A stretch of DNA of 64,000 nucleotides from the NCBI GenBank assembly GCA_951812925.1, contig OX638368.1:11735994-11799993 (forward strand), read 5' to 3'. Within the stretch, counting starts at the first letter, position 1; every line of letters starts with the position of its first letter. Below the pieces are notes generated by a model that was not told the DNA's origin, did no database searches, and saw only the letters and a program-made list of their open reading frames with translations. Positions 21,994 through 33,819 of the stretch are shown here, in pieces. A program made the position numbers and the translations under genes. Origin of the DNA: Calliopum simillimum. Lineage: Eukaryota > Arthropoda > Insecta > Diptera > Lauxaniidae.

Positions 21994-23051
21994 CAGGGTA
22001 GCTGCTTCGAAGTGTTAGCAATTCAAAAGACTATATTTTTAGTTTCCATGCACAGATTTTATTGATCAAACGCTATAATTGTTGGAAAATGTTCAAATTT
22101 AAGAATCTACTTGAGATTTTCGATATGGCCACCTTTGGCCTTAACTATGGCCCGTAGACGGTCGAAGAACAAGTCGCATGCTGCACGAATTTGATTTTGT
22201 GGAAGTTTGCGCCATTCTCATTGAAGGGCCACTTTTAGCGCATCAACGCTCTGGAATTTTTTAGTCAAAACCTTCTTGACCAACATACCCCAGATTGAGA
22301 AATCCAGCGGATTCGCATCAGGCGAATTTGAGAGCCATTGTTGAGCAGAAATGAAGCTAGGAACGTTTTTTTCTAACCATTCTTGATTCACACGAGCTTT
22401 GTGTGACGGTGCCGAGTCTTGTTGGAATGTCCATGGCTTGCGACCGAAATGTTTGCGTGCCCACGGTAGTAAAGCACCCTCCAACCCTCCTCACGATACA
22501 CCTGGGCGTTTACTTTGACGCCAGCGGCCAAAAAAACAATTGGTGAGCGCCCATCAGCAGTCACTGCAGCCCAAACCATCACATGCGGTGGTGCTTGCGT
22601 CCTGGTGGCCAAACGTACATTCAAATTTTCGTAGGACCTCTCTGACAAGTAAACCCGATCATTTTGTTTGTTTACATATTGCTGGATACAGTAATTTTTC
22701 TCATCAGAGAAGACAATTTGTGACAGATTTCCGGCGGCGTGCAAGCGCAACAACTCCTTGGCTCTATCGAGCCGTTTGTCCGATACACAAACATTTTATT
22801 CACTTTTAAATGTTTCAGCTCACGAACAATTGCTGGCTGCGATTTTCCAGCCAAATAAAGAGCAATCACACTATTACGTGTGAATTCCATTTCGAAAATT
22901 TTTTATTTTCAATAAATTGACGCGCAAATGCTTTTGGTTACTTGTTGACAATAGAATGAACTAACATCATGCCAATTTTTAGATAGCTGTCATGTTCCAT
23001 CTGTCAGATAAGTTTATCTGAAGTTGGTAACAGTTCGAATCAGCCACCCTG
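21994..23051 (-). mobile_element. maT-type mariner element, full ends, defective
   Basis: The termini are CAGGGTAGCTGCTTCGAA at the left and the complement of CAGGGTGGCTGATTCGAA at the right. Each is bordered by TA (21992-21993 and 23052-23053). The total is 1058 bp, shorter than the ~1.3 kb usual for mariner-type elements, because part of the transposase gene is missing. The gene lies on the minus strand (22218-22890). Element ends and TA duplication are intact, so it could in principle be moved by a relative. Confidence 0.85.
22218..22890 (-). pseudogene. maT (DD37D) mariner transposase, broken
   Basis: Transposase pieces lie in three different minus frames. Piece 1 (22890 down to about 22780) is the N-terminal helix-turn-helix beginning MEFTRNSVIALYLAGKSQ. 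It then jumps directly to the catalytic core, so about 90 family residues are deleted. Piece 2 (22753-22490) has the first catalytic aspartate in IVFSDEKNY and the PHVMVWAAVTADG strand. A frameshift near 22490 leads to piece 3 (22484-22218). That piece has the second aspartate in FQQDSAPSHKA and the third in SPDANPLDFSIWG, with 37 residues between them. This spacing is the DD37D signature that defines the maT branch, as I recall it. Seen: the motifs, frames and deletion. Inferred: the copy is inactive. Confidence 0.85.
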
Positions 23052-23053
23052 TA

Positions 23054-24602
23054 TATGTCTCAAAGAGGCCTCTTGTTTTCTTTAAAAGGTCATTGGCATT
23101 AAGTGCTTCTTTCAAGTACTTACCCACCAAATCTCAGTTCCTACCGTGCTAATAAACCACTCTAATGTCATTATATTAAAGTTCGTTAAAAATTATTGAA
23201 CTTTTTTTAAGAAAGTATTACGATTACTATATTAGAAATATTTTAAAACGTTCATTTTCTTTGGAAGGTAGGCGTGTTCATTGTTGTATCGTTCCCATTT
23301 TTAAAGCTCTTTTTAACTATATAGCTATGTATTAAGCATGCAAATTTTCGTTGTCATAAGAACACTCCTTTAAGTTTTTGCAAAAACGTTCATGAAGCCA
23401 TAGATCTGTGCACCGCTTCCTAAAGCAGAAAGTTGTAGCTTGAGTAGTTCAAAAAATAAATCGCTTCTAGGAGTTCTTAAATGAAATGTTATCAGACTGT
23501 TTTCAGTCCAAGTGCAATTTCTTGAACTTCACAAATATTGAATCATATATGTTATAAAATTTACAATTGTTCACCAAGAAATTTTTCGAGGAATTGCGAA
23601 AACCTGGTGTCCAGAACCTTAAGGTCAAGTGACCAATTAGAAACTGGCTAAATCATTTTCGAAAATCCAAAAAAATCTCGATAACAATTAATGACTAAGA
23701 AATACATGTATTGCGGAAATGTTGTAGAGTAAGCTAGATGGTCAATCAGAAAAAAATTCGCAGCTGGGAAGAGATGAGTTAGAAAAATGCTCAAAAAAGA
23801 ACTAAGCCTCTGTCAAATATTTTCCAGAAAATCGCATTTTTTAAAGATAGAAAATCAAAATATCAGAAAATATTTATTAGGAAAAGGGTTTATACTTTCT
23901 GAATTTTTCCGAAAGATTCAAATAGACCATCTCAAATAACCATGTTCGATAAAAGGATAGAAGCCTTATTCTCCTGGAGGAGCTAAAGATTAAAGGAGTT
24001 CAAAGATTTTTCGCTAAACTTGGGGATTCCTTAATACAGACATTTGTTTTCTGGTTTAATTTTTTATTATTTTACGTAAAAGAAGAATTTTATAAGCATC
24101 GTACAATTTTGCTTATGCAGTAACTTATTTTCCATGAGTAGCACCAAACTAAAACCAAACAACGCCACATGCAATCCCGACGATTCCCAGTTAAAAACCA
24201 GAAACAGCAACAAAAATATTTTATTATTCCACGCGACTCGTTTACTTGCAGATTAAATTGAGTGCCGAATGGGCGATATATGTATGTCTGTGCAAGAGAT
24301 GAAATCGTATTTTCACAAAAATGTACTTGTGTGCGTGCATGTCTCCCGGTGTTTGTGCATTGGTCTGCCCAAATCATTTGTGAAATTCAAGCAAAAGAAA
24401 TTCCAGACAAACCATGCAATAAATATGAGTAATGTACAAAATGATTATTATTTTGGGCATGTGCATGTTGGCAACACTGGTGTAAAGTATAAATTTCGTA
24501 AATTTGGGGCAGCTGGGTCAGAGAAACATAACAATTGCAATTGCAATTGAGTATTTCAAGGACAACATGTGGCCAACGGTTTGGTAGTAATAACCAAATA
24601 CT
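23054..24602. other. No gene seen; possible scrap of the GGCGTG repeat
   Basis: Near 23266 the words GAAGGTAGGCGTGTTCATTG and CGTTCCCATTTTTAAA resemble the GGCGTGTCCGTT segment of the dispersed repeat at 41976. Otherwise this is A/T-rich DNA with frames of at most 95 codons and no recognisable domain. Confidence 0.4.
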
Positions 24603-24613
24603 AAGTTGTGTGA

Positions 24614-24740
24614 AAGGAAATCCAAGAATCGGAAAAGTCGTGGCAAGAGATTAAAGTCATCGCAAGGGATCGTGACAAATGGAGAGACTTCATATTGGCC
24701 CTATGCTCCTCCTAGGAGTTAAAGGAGAATACATACATAC
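24614..24740 (+). mobile_element. 127-bp 5'-truncated LINE insertion with 11-bp target duplication
   Basis: Flanked by perfect 11-bp repeats AAGTTGTGTGA (24603-24613 and 24741-24751). A frame open from 24617 encodes the last 32 residues of a non-LTR retrotransposon ORF2, ending at TAG 24713-24715. It contains SWQEIKVIARDRDKWRDFIL followed by ALCSS. The pattern W-x-x-x-K-x-x-A-x-D-R-x-x-W-x-x-x-x-x-A-L-C resembles the conserved ORF2 C-terminus of several insect LINE families, as I recall it. After the stop there are only 25 bases, ending in ACATACATAC in place of a poly(A) tail. The neat duplication implies a fairly young insertion. Confidence 0.85.
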
Positions 24741-24751
24741 AAGTTGTGTGA

Positions 24752-25859
24752 GTGTGAGTAAAATATTTTTGTGTAGTTTATGCTGTTTATTAGTAGAGAT
24801 TGTAATTTTGTTCAACAACTAACTTTTTCATTTTTAAAATGCAACCACAATATTATTCACTTCCTAATTCTTTAAAAGTTTTTCGCCTGCAAACTTTGAA
24901 ACTCCTCATACACTTAATTGAAAAAGTCACAAACAGTTCAGTGCAGAATTGTACAAGATGTGATGTCAATGCTATCATTTTACCAAAAAAAAATACCAAC
25001 AATTGAGAAAAGAAAAAACCACAAAACTAAAAGCAGCAAAAAAATGCCAGACGAAAACTTTTCAACAGTGAGAAAAAATACAGAAAAAATTTGCACAATA
25101 CCGTTAAATTTTACCTTGAAAAAATTTGTTTTCAACTTAAATATTTAGTCTGGCAACACTGTTTATATAAAGTTTTGTTATCTGTTTTAAGTCGCCATCT
25201 ATGCTCAGCGTTATGTGTGTATTTGTGTGTATATCCTGCAGCCGGACGTAACTCGTTTTCCTCAATTCTATTGGGTATAAATTTTTAATGCAGTCTCTGT
25301 CGTTGCTGTTGCAGCCTCTGGTTGCCAAACAACAATGGATGATGATGGCTCACAGCAGCAGTGCAAGTCTTTGACATTGACTTTGGAATTTAATTTGCCA
25401 TAGAGAGCTTTTTACCTTCGTTGCAGAGAGCTTTTCATTGTTTGGCATCAGTTGGAGGGTTTTTTCTTGCTCTATTTTACTACTTTTTAGTAAATTTGTT
25501 GTTCCTAGTAGACGTTAATTAATTTTTTGAAGTATTTCAAGAGTAGTAAAAGTATTTTCAGGTACAGTCGTTTGCCAGTGCAGTAAGATTGTTGTAAAAC
25601 TTAAATTGTTTCTTAAATGCACTTTAAATTTTTGTTAATTGTCTTCATAAAATGCTTTGAGAAAAAGTTTGGGCAAATGCCAAAAAGTAGGCAATGATAA
25701 ATAGCGAAATGCATTATTCAAAACAACCACTTGGGCGAAGCCGTGCGACATTGCCATTTGATTAAAAAGTCATCTTTTTATTGGCTCCCGGAAATAATGC
25801 CAGAAATTTTTTCGGACATAAAGCCAGAACAAAATTCTGGCGTTTTTTCCAAAAATTTT
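24752..25859. other. No gene seen
   Basis: A/T-rich DNA with frames under 80 codons. A GTGTGTATTTGTGTGTATAT stretch lies near 25212. No supported feature. Confidence 0.45.
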
Positions 25860-26118
25860 TCAGGTATGGCGCCCAAGGCTCCTCCCATGGATGTCGGAAC
25901 CAAAAATTTTTAAAATTTTTTTTTTTTCACGTTTTCTACGCGTTTTACGACGTTTAACGACATTTTAGTGGAAACAAATTTTTCACCCAAAGGTCCCTCA
26001 TGGTCCCTTGGATATCGGAACCACAAATGTTCAAACATTTTTTTTTGCTTTCGTCCTTTCTACGCATGTAATGATTTTTCACGACATTTTAGTAAAAAAA
26101 ATTTTTTTTCACCCTATA
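25860..26118. repeat. About 125-bp repeat headed CTTGGATATCGGAACC, interrupted
   Basis: Units start near 25878 (CCCATGGATGTCGGAACC) and 26002 (TCCCTTGGATATCGGAACC). Each is followed by a T-rich stretch, then TTTCTACGC and TTTTACGACATTTTAGT-type words. Further units in the same orientation appear near 28482 and 29494. The 2.2-kb hairpin, the MITE and the mariner therefore all look inserted into one former array. Confidence 0.65.
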
Positions 26119-28315
26119 GTCCAGGCAAATTAGCATTTGAAATAACAATAATTAGGACAAAGCTGAAAATCTGTACAGACCTTAGATACACCATTAAAAG
26201 TAAACAGTCAAAAGTCCCTATTGATCCCATGTGAGCTAAAAAAGTTATTCAAGGTCAAAGGTCACAAAAAATAGTTTTTTGGAAATATCTCGCCAGCGGC
26301 AGCCTCGAGAGAAAAATTTTTCTCCGCAATTTTATAGCTTATAAAATTTCCTATAAAAATGGTCTACAAATAGATTTCATGCGATTAGTAGCTTAGAAGA
26401 TATTCTTATTTATATTGCGTCAAAAACTAGTAAAATGAGCGTGCCAAGTATGAGTGCGCACAGTAATGTGTTGAGCTTTAAATTTAATTAACTCGTGAAC
26501 GGTGAGTCACACGTAAAAATTGAAATTAGTGGTTAAAGGGAATTGCTTGCTTTACAAAATGCATGTTGTCTTTCTTTCGTATGATTAATAGTTTAGTAGA
26601 TATTTTTTGACAATCCCAAAATTTATAAAAAAACAGGTTTTGCAAAATATCTCGGAAACGATGTGCCCTAGGAACAATTTTTTTCATCCATTTTGTAGTA
26701 CATTCGATTTCCTGTGGCGGTCCCTACGAACACTTTTTTCGTTCGACTTACAGTTCATGAGATATCGCGATATGAAATTCATTTGAAAATCAACTTTCAA
26801 ATTATTTTACAATGTACACTCTTATGCCGCAAGGTCTTTGCTTTGCCGTTGCTACGTCGACTGCGCACATTATCGTTTTCACGGCTGTCACATGGTTTTT
26901 TTTTAAGTAATGCTTAAAGCATACATTTAGCAAAATAAAAAACATAAATTTTAGTTTTAAAAAGTTTATATAAACTTTAAAAGTCCAACATTCACTTTTA
27001 GGGTTGCCATCTGGTTTTTGGCGTATATTGGCTTAATCCATATACTTTGAAAACAAAAATAAATTTTTGTTTTAAAACGCTTAGATAAAGTTTACAAAAA
27101 TTCATTATAAGTTTTAAGGGTTGCCACATAGTCATTTTACAAAATCTTGATTAAATCTCACTTCTTTTTGCCTTGAATTCAATTTTTTGGCCTTCAAATA
27201 CGGTCAGGTGAAACCATAAAAGTTTTGTTTATTTTTTGAAGAGATTATTTAACCGTATTTTAAAGCTAAAAAATTCAATTAAGTCGAAAAGAAGTGAGAT
27301 TTAATCAACATTTTGTAGAATGACTAGGTGACAACCCTAAAAACTTATAATAGATTTTTATAAACTTAATCTAAGCGTTTTAAAACTAAAATTTCTTTTT
27401 GTTTTTTAAGTATATGGATTAAGCCGATATTCGAAAAAAAAACAGGTGGCAACCCTTAAAGTGAATGTTGGACTTTTAAAGTTTTTATGAACTTTTTAAA
27501 ACTAAAATTTATGGCTTTTATTTTGCTAAATGTATGCTTAAAGCATTACTTAAAAAAATACCATGTGACAGCCGTGAAAACGATAATGTGCGCAGTCGAC
27601 GTAGCAACGTCATACGAGTGTTCATTGTAAAATAATTTGAAAGTTGATTTTCGAATGATATTCAAATCGCGATATCTCATGAACGGTAAGTCGGTCGAAA
27701 AAAGTGTTCGTAAGGACCGCCACAGGGAATTGCATGTACTACAAAATGGATGAAAAAATTTTTTCCTAGGGCACATCGTTTCCGAGATATTTTGCGAAAA
27801 ATGTTTTTTTAATAAATTTTGGGATTGTCAAAAAATATCTCCTAAATTATTAGTCACACCAAAGAAAGACAACATGCATTCTGTAAAGCAAGTAATTTTC
27901 TTTAAACAATATCTTCACTTTTTACGTGTGATTCACCGTTCAACAGTTAATTAAATTTAAAGCTCAACACATTACTGTGCGCACTCATACTCGGCACGCT
28001 TATTTTACAAGTTTCTGACGCAATTTAAATGAGAATATCTTCTAAGCTATAAATCGCATGAAATCGATTCGCAGATCATTTTTTAAGCTTTAAAGTTGCG
28101 GACGAAAATTTTTCTGTAGAGGCTACCGCTGGCGAGATATTTCTAAAAAACTATTTTTTGTGACTTTTGACCTTGAATAACTTTTCTAGCTCACATGGGA
28201 TCAATGAGACTTTTGACAGTTTACTTGTAATGGTGTATCTAAGGTCTGTACTGATTTTCAGCTTTGCCCTAATTATTGTTATTTAATATCAATTTTTATG
28301 CTAATTTGCCTGGGC
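26119..28315. mobile_element. Giant hairpin element A, about 1.09-kb arms, TA-flanked
   Basis: The sequence from 26119 is mirrored almost throughout, ending at 28315. Termini are GTCCAGGCAAATTAGCA and the complement of GCCCAGGCAAATTAGCA, each bordered by TA (26117-26118 and 28316-28317). The turning point is near 27207-27250, where ACGGT faces ACCGT across a loop of about 40 bases. Mirrored examples are AACGATAATGTGCGCAGTCG (27578) with its complement (26855), and GATATTTTGCGAAAAATG (27786) with its mate (26640). The arms differ by scattered substitutions and a ~19-bp indel near 26828. No transposase is visible. Transcription through it would give a long double-stranded RNA. Confidence 0.85.
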
Positions 28316-28329
28316 TACAAGAGTCCCCT

Positions 28330-28470
28330 CAGTGGCGGATCCAGCATTGTCAAGAGGGGGGCCGATTTCTACATTTCTAGATAATAACAGAATGTTTTCA
28401 AAATCTTTACATATAATTTAGGTTTGAGAGAGGGGGCTATCGCCCCATCGCCCCCCTCCGGATCCGCCAG
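28330..28470. mobile_element. Small MITE with TGGCGGATCC termini
   Basis: AGTGGCGGATCC at 28331-28342 faces GGATCCGCCA at 28460-28469, and both ends carry runs of G or C just inside. The flanks (GTCCCCTC and AGGGGAGAC) are also roughly complementary, so the true boundary and any target duplication are unclear. The GTGGCGGATCC terminus reminds me of hAT-type MITEs, but I cannot confirm this. Confidence 0.55.
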
Positions 28471-28561
28471 AGGGGAGACTCCCCCTTGGATATCAGAATC
28501 AAAAATTTTCTAAAAGTTTTGTTTTCGCTCTGTTTTTTTCGCGTTTCATGACTGTTTACTA
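28471..28561. repeat. Unit of the GGATATCGGAACC repeat
   Basis: CCCCCTTGGATATCAGAATC (28480) followed by AAAAATTTTCTAAAAG, a TTCGCTCTG stretch and GCGTTTCATGACTGTTTAC matches the units at 25878 and 26002 in order. The mariner at 28562 has split it. Confidence 0.6.
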
Positions 28562-29454
28562 TTGGGTGTATGCATTAATTTTCATCGTTTTTCAAAGATG
28601 TTGCCGTCAATACATGGTGACTTAAATGTTAGATCAGGAACGTCATATCTGAAGCTTAGGCACCTGTCAATAACTCTGCATCATTAGATTTGATAATTTT
28701 CATCCGCATGATAAATTTTACTGTGCTCCAAAATGTCCGAGTTCGTGCCGAAAAAGCAATATTTGCGGGAAGTTCTACTTCGCTACTATATTTCAAAGAA
28801 AACAGCTGCCGAAAGTCATCGCATTCTTGTAGAAATTTATGTGGACTATGCTCCAGCTGAATTAAGCTGTCGTGAGTGGTTTCGACGGTTTAAAAGTGGT
28901 GATTTTGATGTCGACGACAAAGAACGTCCTAGTCAGGACTAGCTAGGTGTGATCCATTATGAGCTATTGCCAGGTGACCAAACCATTAATGCTCAACTCT
29001 ATCATCAACAATTGAACCGATTGAAGCATAAAATCCAGGCAGAGCGGCCAGCGTGTGCGACCAGACACGAGTCAATCATTTTCCACCACGATATCGCTCG
29101 GCCACATATTGCTGCTCCAGTCAAAAATTACCTGGAAAACAACGGATGGGAAATCTATACAAATTTTGCTTCACCCGCCTTATAGCCCAGACCTTGCACC
29201 TTGTTCCGATCGATGCAGAATGCCCTATCAGGAATACGCTTCACTTAATTTCAAGATATGGAAAATTGCCTCGATTCGTTTTTTGCCGCCAAGCGGGCGC
29301 AGTTTTTCTGGAATGGAATGAATAAATTGCCAGAAAGATGGTAAAAAGTAGTGGCTAGCGATGGGCAATACTTTGAATAAAATACATAGTACCATTTTCT
29401 TTAAATAAAGTCTCAAATAAAAAAAAAACGGTGGAAATTAATGCATGCACCCAA
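28562..29454 (+). mobile_element. Internally deleted mariner element, 893 bp
   Basis: Inverted termini of about 30 bp begin TTGGGTGTATGCATTAATTT (left) and the complement of TTGGGTGCATGCATTAATTT (right). They are flanked by TA at 28560-28561 and 29455-29456. The size is well under the ~1.3 kb of complete mariners, and the missing part is the middle of the transposase gene. The outer parts of the element are well preserved. Confidence 0.9.
28733..29380 (+). pseudogene. mariner (Mos1-like) transposase, internal deletion
   Basis: The N-terminal 70 codons (28733-28942) start MSEFVPKKQYLREVLL and run through the mariner motif CREWFRRFKSGDFDV. They end at a stop just after the KERPSQD residues. 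The next residues (LGVIHYELLPGDQTINAQLY) belong to the C-terminal half of the catalytic domain, so about half the enzyme is missing between them, including the first catalytic aspartate. The second catalytic aspartate is in IIFHHDIARPH. After NFASPAL a frameshift disrupts the YSPDLAP region. The expected C-terminus KVVASDGQYFE is readable and ends at TAA 29378-29380. It cannot be active. Confidence 0.88.
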
Positions 29455-29456
29455 TA

Positions 29457-31315
29457 TATTTAAGTGGGAAACAATTTTTTCCAACCAACAGTCTCCTCTT
29501 GGAAGTCGGAACCAAAAATTTTTTAATAAATAGTTTTTCGTTTAAATGGTGTTTCTAAGCAAAAAATAACGAACATGGATGAGATTGTGTATATGTGTTA
29601 ACAGAATTGTGACAAATAACGTCGAAGAGAAAAATAGGTGGTGCTACTCTCTTAATGTATGTGAACATTTCTCCTGAAAAGGCTACGGCAGGCTCGGGAA
29701 GGCTCATTTGCTCATCTAATCATAATCTAGATGTTGTCATACAATGCTTTAGACGCATTGTCAAATACGCACCTCCACCGAATTTAACTACTTAGATGAA
29801 TATAAGAAACGAGATGAAACCATGTTAATGTGGATAAACATCAAATATCCTCCGCTGAGCCCTTGAAAGAAGTCAAAACACGAAGATACCTTAGTTGGTA
29901 AAACTTTTCTGACAAGTGGTATAGTTCATAGAAACGCATTAATGGAGAAGTAACTCGCATTTCTGGCATATAAAAATATTGCGCTTATATGTAGATTAAA
30001 ATACTTCAACAGCAGTGGCTAAAAAAAAAATTTTTAGAGCGTTGTTTTAAATTATATTCTTTTTAGTCAATTTGCTTTTTACAGCATTCCTGTGATTTGT
30101 TTAACCTCCGCAAAAGATAGTGCTCTTTTCTGATGAGGTTTTCAGTTCATATAAGTCTTTAACCTCCAAACCTTGTTCTCATATCGGGTAGCACCAACTA
30201 TATGCAGCTCAGCTAATCCAGTATGATAGTAGCAAGTTCGGAAAGATGTTTTACAATTTTTTTTTAAAAAACAGCACTATTTACTTAGGGAAACGGAGCA
30301 CTACACCATAGATTCTTTATATTATTTTTTAAAAAATTCATTGTAGTAACGTTTCGTGATTGCCTTCCTTTCCAGCAAAAGTCAATCAGTATTTATAACT
30401 TAAAGTTCCACAAAAATTCGTTGGCATGATTTTTCTGGGTGATGAGAGACCATCTTAGCTTACTTTGGAGCAGTTTCATCCAAAACAGTCTGAAACAACC
30501 ATTCGAAAAACTGCAAAAGAATGTGATCAACGGCCCTGAATAGTTCTAGCTCTACATGAAATATGTCGAATACAATATACGTGTATTTCCATAACTCTGA
30601 CTTACTTGTTCTTATTAATGCAAAAACTAATAAAATTCCTTTATAAAGTGCGCTATCATATCACAGTTGCATTTAAGCTAAAAAGTAGGCAACATTTTAT
30701 TTTTATTTACAATACACAATGCACAAGACACTGAAAGCAGCACAGTTAACTGCAACCAACTACTAAAATGCTGACAAAATACTTTGTAACAATTGTTTAT
30801 TTACTTTTTAACGAAAATAGGAATCTTGAAATCTCTGATAGAAGGAGAGTGGGATGAAGAAGCAACAAAAACCTATACCTGCTACCACTACCATTGCACT
30901 CATGCTTCCATTCATTCATTTCTGTAAGAGTTCAGTGCAATAGTATTGCATACACACTTAAGCGTTGCACCAACGAAGCAAAACTTTTTTAACCAAATGG
31001 TCAGAAGAGGACAAAGTCACAAAAAGCCATTTCATTACCAGCAGCCACAGGCGAAGGCGTCAAAGGACGCGCCAAGTTGTAGAACGTAAAAATGAAAAAA
31101 GAACTGCATGCAGAAGAGAAGACGTTGCTGCACAATACCGGCGACAACAGTGTTGCAAATTGAAAATGTGAAAGAGCAGTGTTGTGTGAAATTTTTGCGC
31201 TGCTGTTGTTATATGAAAATATAGGTAAATGTACGGATTATTTAATAAATTATCTTTTGAAAGGTTTTTAGCTACCACGTATGTGTACTTTTAGAAAAAT
31301 GCTAACGTGACTTAT
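29457..31315. other. No gene seen; one repeat unit at start
   Basis: About 29480-29560 is another GGATATCGGAACC-type unit (CTCTTGGAAGTCGGAACC). The rest is A/T-rich without recognised genes. A plus frame at 30965-31171 is rich in Arg and Lys but has no domain. Confidence 0.45.
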
Positions 31316-31345
31316 ACAGGGTGCACAAATAAGATGCACGCAAAT
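31316..31345. other. Lone TACAGGGTG terminus-like word
   Basis: TACAGGGTGCACAAATAAG resembles the left ends of the TA-CAGGGT elements at 19328 and 21994. I find no matching right end nearby, so it may be a solo end or chance. Confidence 0.25.
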
Positions 31346-32754
31346 GTCCTTTATTGGATTCATCTTAATTTGACGTCAAGTTTCCAATTTATTTTTTAGT
31401 TTGTTTTAGAAATGTGTATATTTTGATATCGAAAACAAAGTAGGGAATTTTGGTAGTGCAAAATTTTGACAACACTGTCACCAATACATACACACACAAA
31501 TGGAATTCAACGAATGGAAAACTATTGCGTAAAGTAAACTTTTTAAGTGAATTTTTGATTAGATCTTGGACAAAGTTTTTGTAGCAGCAATGTAGCGTTA
31601 GTTTTCTTTAGCAGTTAGATTTATACAGTCAGAGACACACACGTACTTACGGCAGACATAACTGTTCACATAGATACAGTTACTTTGAAAAGCACAAATA
31701 CACACACAGACCTGCACAAATTCAAAGAAATACTTTGCAGAAATACTTAAGGTAAGTTTTCCGAGTTTTGAGTTGAGAAAGCGAGAAAAGTAATTTTTGT
31801 AATTTGCGCAAAAGGATATTTATTTCATAGAAGGATAATAATAAAATATGCGCGAGATACTCAAAAGTTCCAAAAAGTTCATTGGGCAGTTGGCCATAGA
31901 AAACGAGGGTATCGTATGGAGACAAAAGTTTGTAAAGAAAACCCAATAAAATTATTAGACGGCAGACAGTGATAAATAAAACAGAGAACAGCATGCTGAG
32001 GAAAAAAAGCCAAATTCCAAAGGAAACTCAGCAAAGTAGTTTAGAAACAAAGAAAAAAAAAGCAAGAGGCTAAGAGACATGATAACACAAAGAACATTGA
32101 CAAAACCTATAAATCTCAAAGACAAAACTAATTAGAATTGAACCATACTGGGATTAGTGTTGGCGGTCAATAGTAATTTAACAAATTTTCAAGTCTCTTT
32201 CTGATGTAAGGAGATATCTGTTAAAGACGTCCGCAGCCGGCGGAGATGGGTCATTTGAAAATTCGACAAAAGTGGTCATCTATTCTTTAGATCACGTTGT
32301 AACTTGACTTCTTTGAAGACAGGGCTATACAGCTTGTTTGTCTGTTTAAGATTTGAAAATCTTCTAAATCTTGGCAAGTTTTTGTTCAGAGGAAAAGTTG
32401 AATTTTTTCAACAAGGCATTAATTTATAAAAATTTCAATGATATGAAGGGGTACAAAGGCTTATCTTTTTATACACCTATGTATATCATTTTAGCCAAAG
32501 TCTTCCCTTATTTTTTAACAGAAGTTTTTTTGGTTTTTTTTTTTTCTATTTTCCCTATTTATTTTCCATTTCATATTGAAAGTATTGCTCGATATTGGTA
32601 TTGGTTTACTATTGATGTTTATTTTAAATTATTACAAATGTCAGTCTGCTGTTGTTTTCCTAACGGCTTACGAGACTCATGTCAAGCTGAAGTTTGTCTA
32701 TAGGGTTGCCAGCCGGAATACTCAGATATATAATACTGAACAAGGGAACAAAAA
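31346..32754. other. No gene seen
   Basis: A/T-rich DNA with frames up to about 125 codons that run into simple repeats. Nothing recognisable. Confidence 0.45.
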
Positions 32755-33140
32755 ATCAAATCACATCGACATGAAATTTAAACCTAAATTCAAAATTAAA
32801 ATGAAAATCAAATCGAAACTTAAAATCAAAATCAAATTTAAGTTCAAAATCAAATATCGAAATCAAAATCAATGCCAAAATCAAATTCCAAATAAAATTC
32901 AAAACCAATACCAACTCAAAATCGAATTCAAAATAAAAACCAATGTCAAATAAAAATTCGAAATCAAAATCAAAAACAAAATCAAAATAAAAACTAACAT
33001 CAAAATCAAAATTAATATCAATATTAATATCAAAATCAAAATCCGAATCCGAATCCAAATCAAAATCAAAATAAAAATCAATATCAAAATCAAAATAAAA
33101 ATCAAAATCAAAATCAAAATCAAAATCATATCAAATCAAA
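32755..33140. repeat. Degenerate (AAAATC)n simple repeat
   Basis: About 385 bases of AAAATC/AAATTC-type hexamers with substitutions, most regular at 33040-33130. It opens artificial long frames on both strands (for example a Phe-Asp rich minus frame at 32756-33058), which are not genes. Confidence 0.9.
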
Positions 33141-33819
33141 ACAAAGCAAACCAAATCAGGTCATACTCGTATTAAAAATAGGTATAATTCCATAATCATA
33201 GAACTGTGGTTTAAGCTTGGCAACCCTGCTTTGTTGTGTTTTATTATTAAAAAAAGGAAATCATCATCCACCCCGTTTTTTTTTTCAATTGATGATACTA
33301 CGTACACTCTCATGTAGGTAGAGTATTTTCTTTATTTTTTAGATTTAAAAAATTTTGCAACATTTGTTGCGTAAAATTGTCTCTGTCGTTATATTTCCTT
33401 TGCTAACATTGTTGCTGCTGCCGTTTGGCTTTGATTTTATTATTGCTGTCAATATGGCAGCATTCGGAGTGTCACTGTTTTTCACTCTTATGCTACTGCT
33501 ACGAATGCTTTTGTCAGTTTTTTGTTTTTTTCTATTTTTCAGATGAATTTATTGTATATCTACGTGTACCAATGTTGTTTCAAATATTTTCCATGTTACG
33601 TATTCTATTATTTGTCATTTATTTGTGCAATTTGATTTATTTATTCTATTGATCTCTTGTGTTTGTTTGATTACAGTTTGCATTTGCTTGTTTGTATAAA
33701 ACTGCTGCTATATATTTGACAGTGTATTAGGTTAATTGTATTTTTGTGTGTGTGTACAGACAGTTGTGCCAATTTTCCAATATCTCAGTTTTGACTTTAA
33801 ATTCAATCAACTCTGATTT
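33141..33819. other. No gene seen
   Basis: T-rich DNA with short hydrophobic frames caused by composition. No supported feature. Confidence 0.45.

Noticed and set aside
32756..33058. Asp-Phe-rich 100-codon minus frame
   Set aside because: It is generated entirely by the (AAAATC)n simple repeat.
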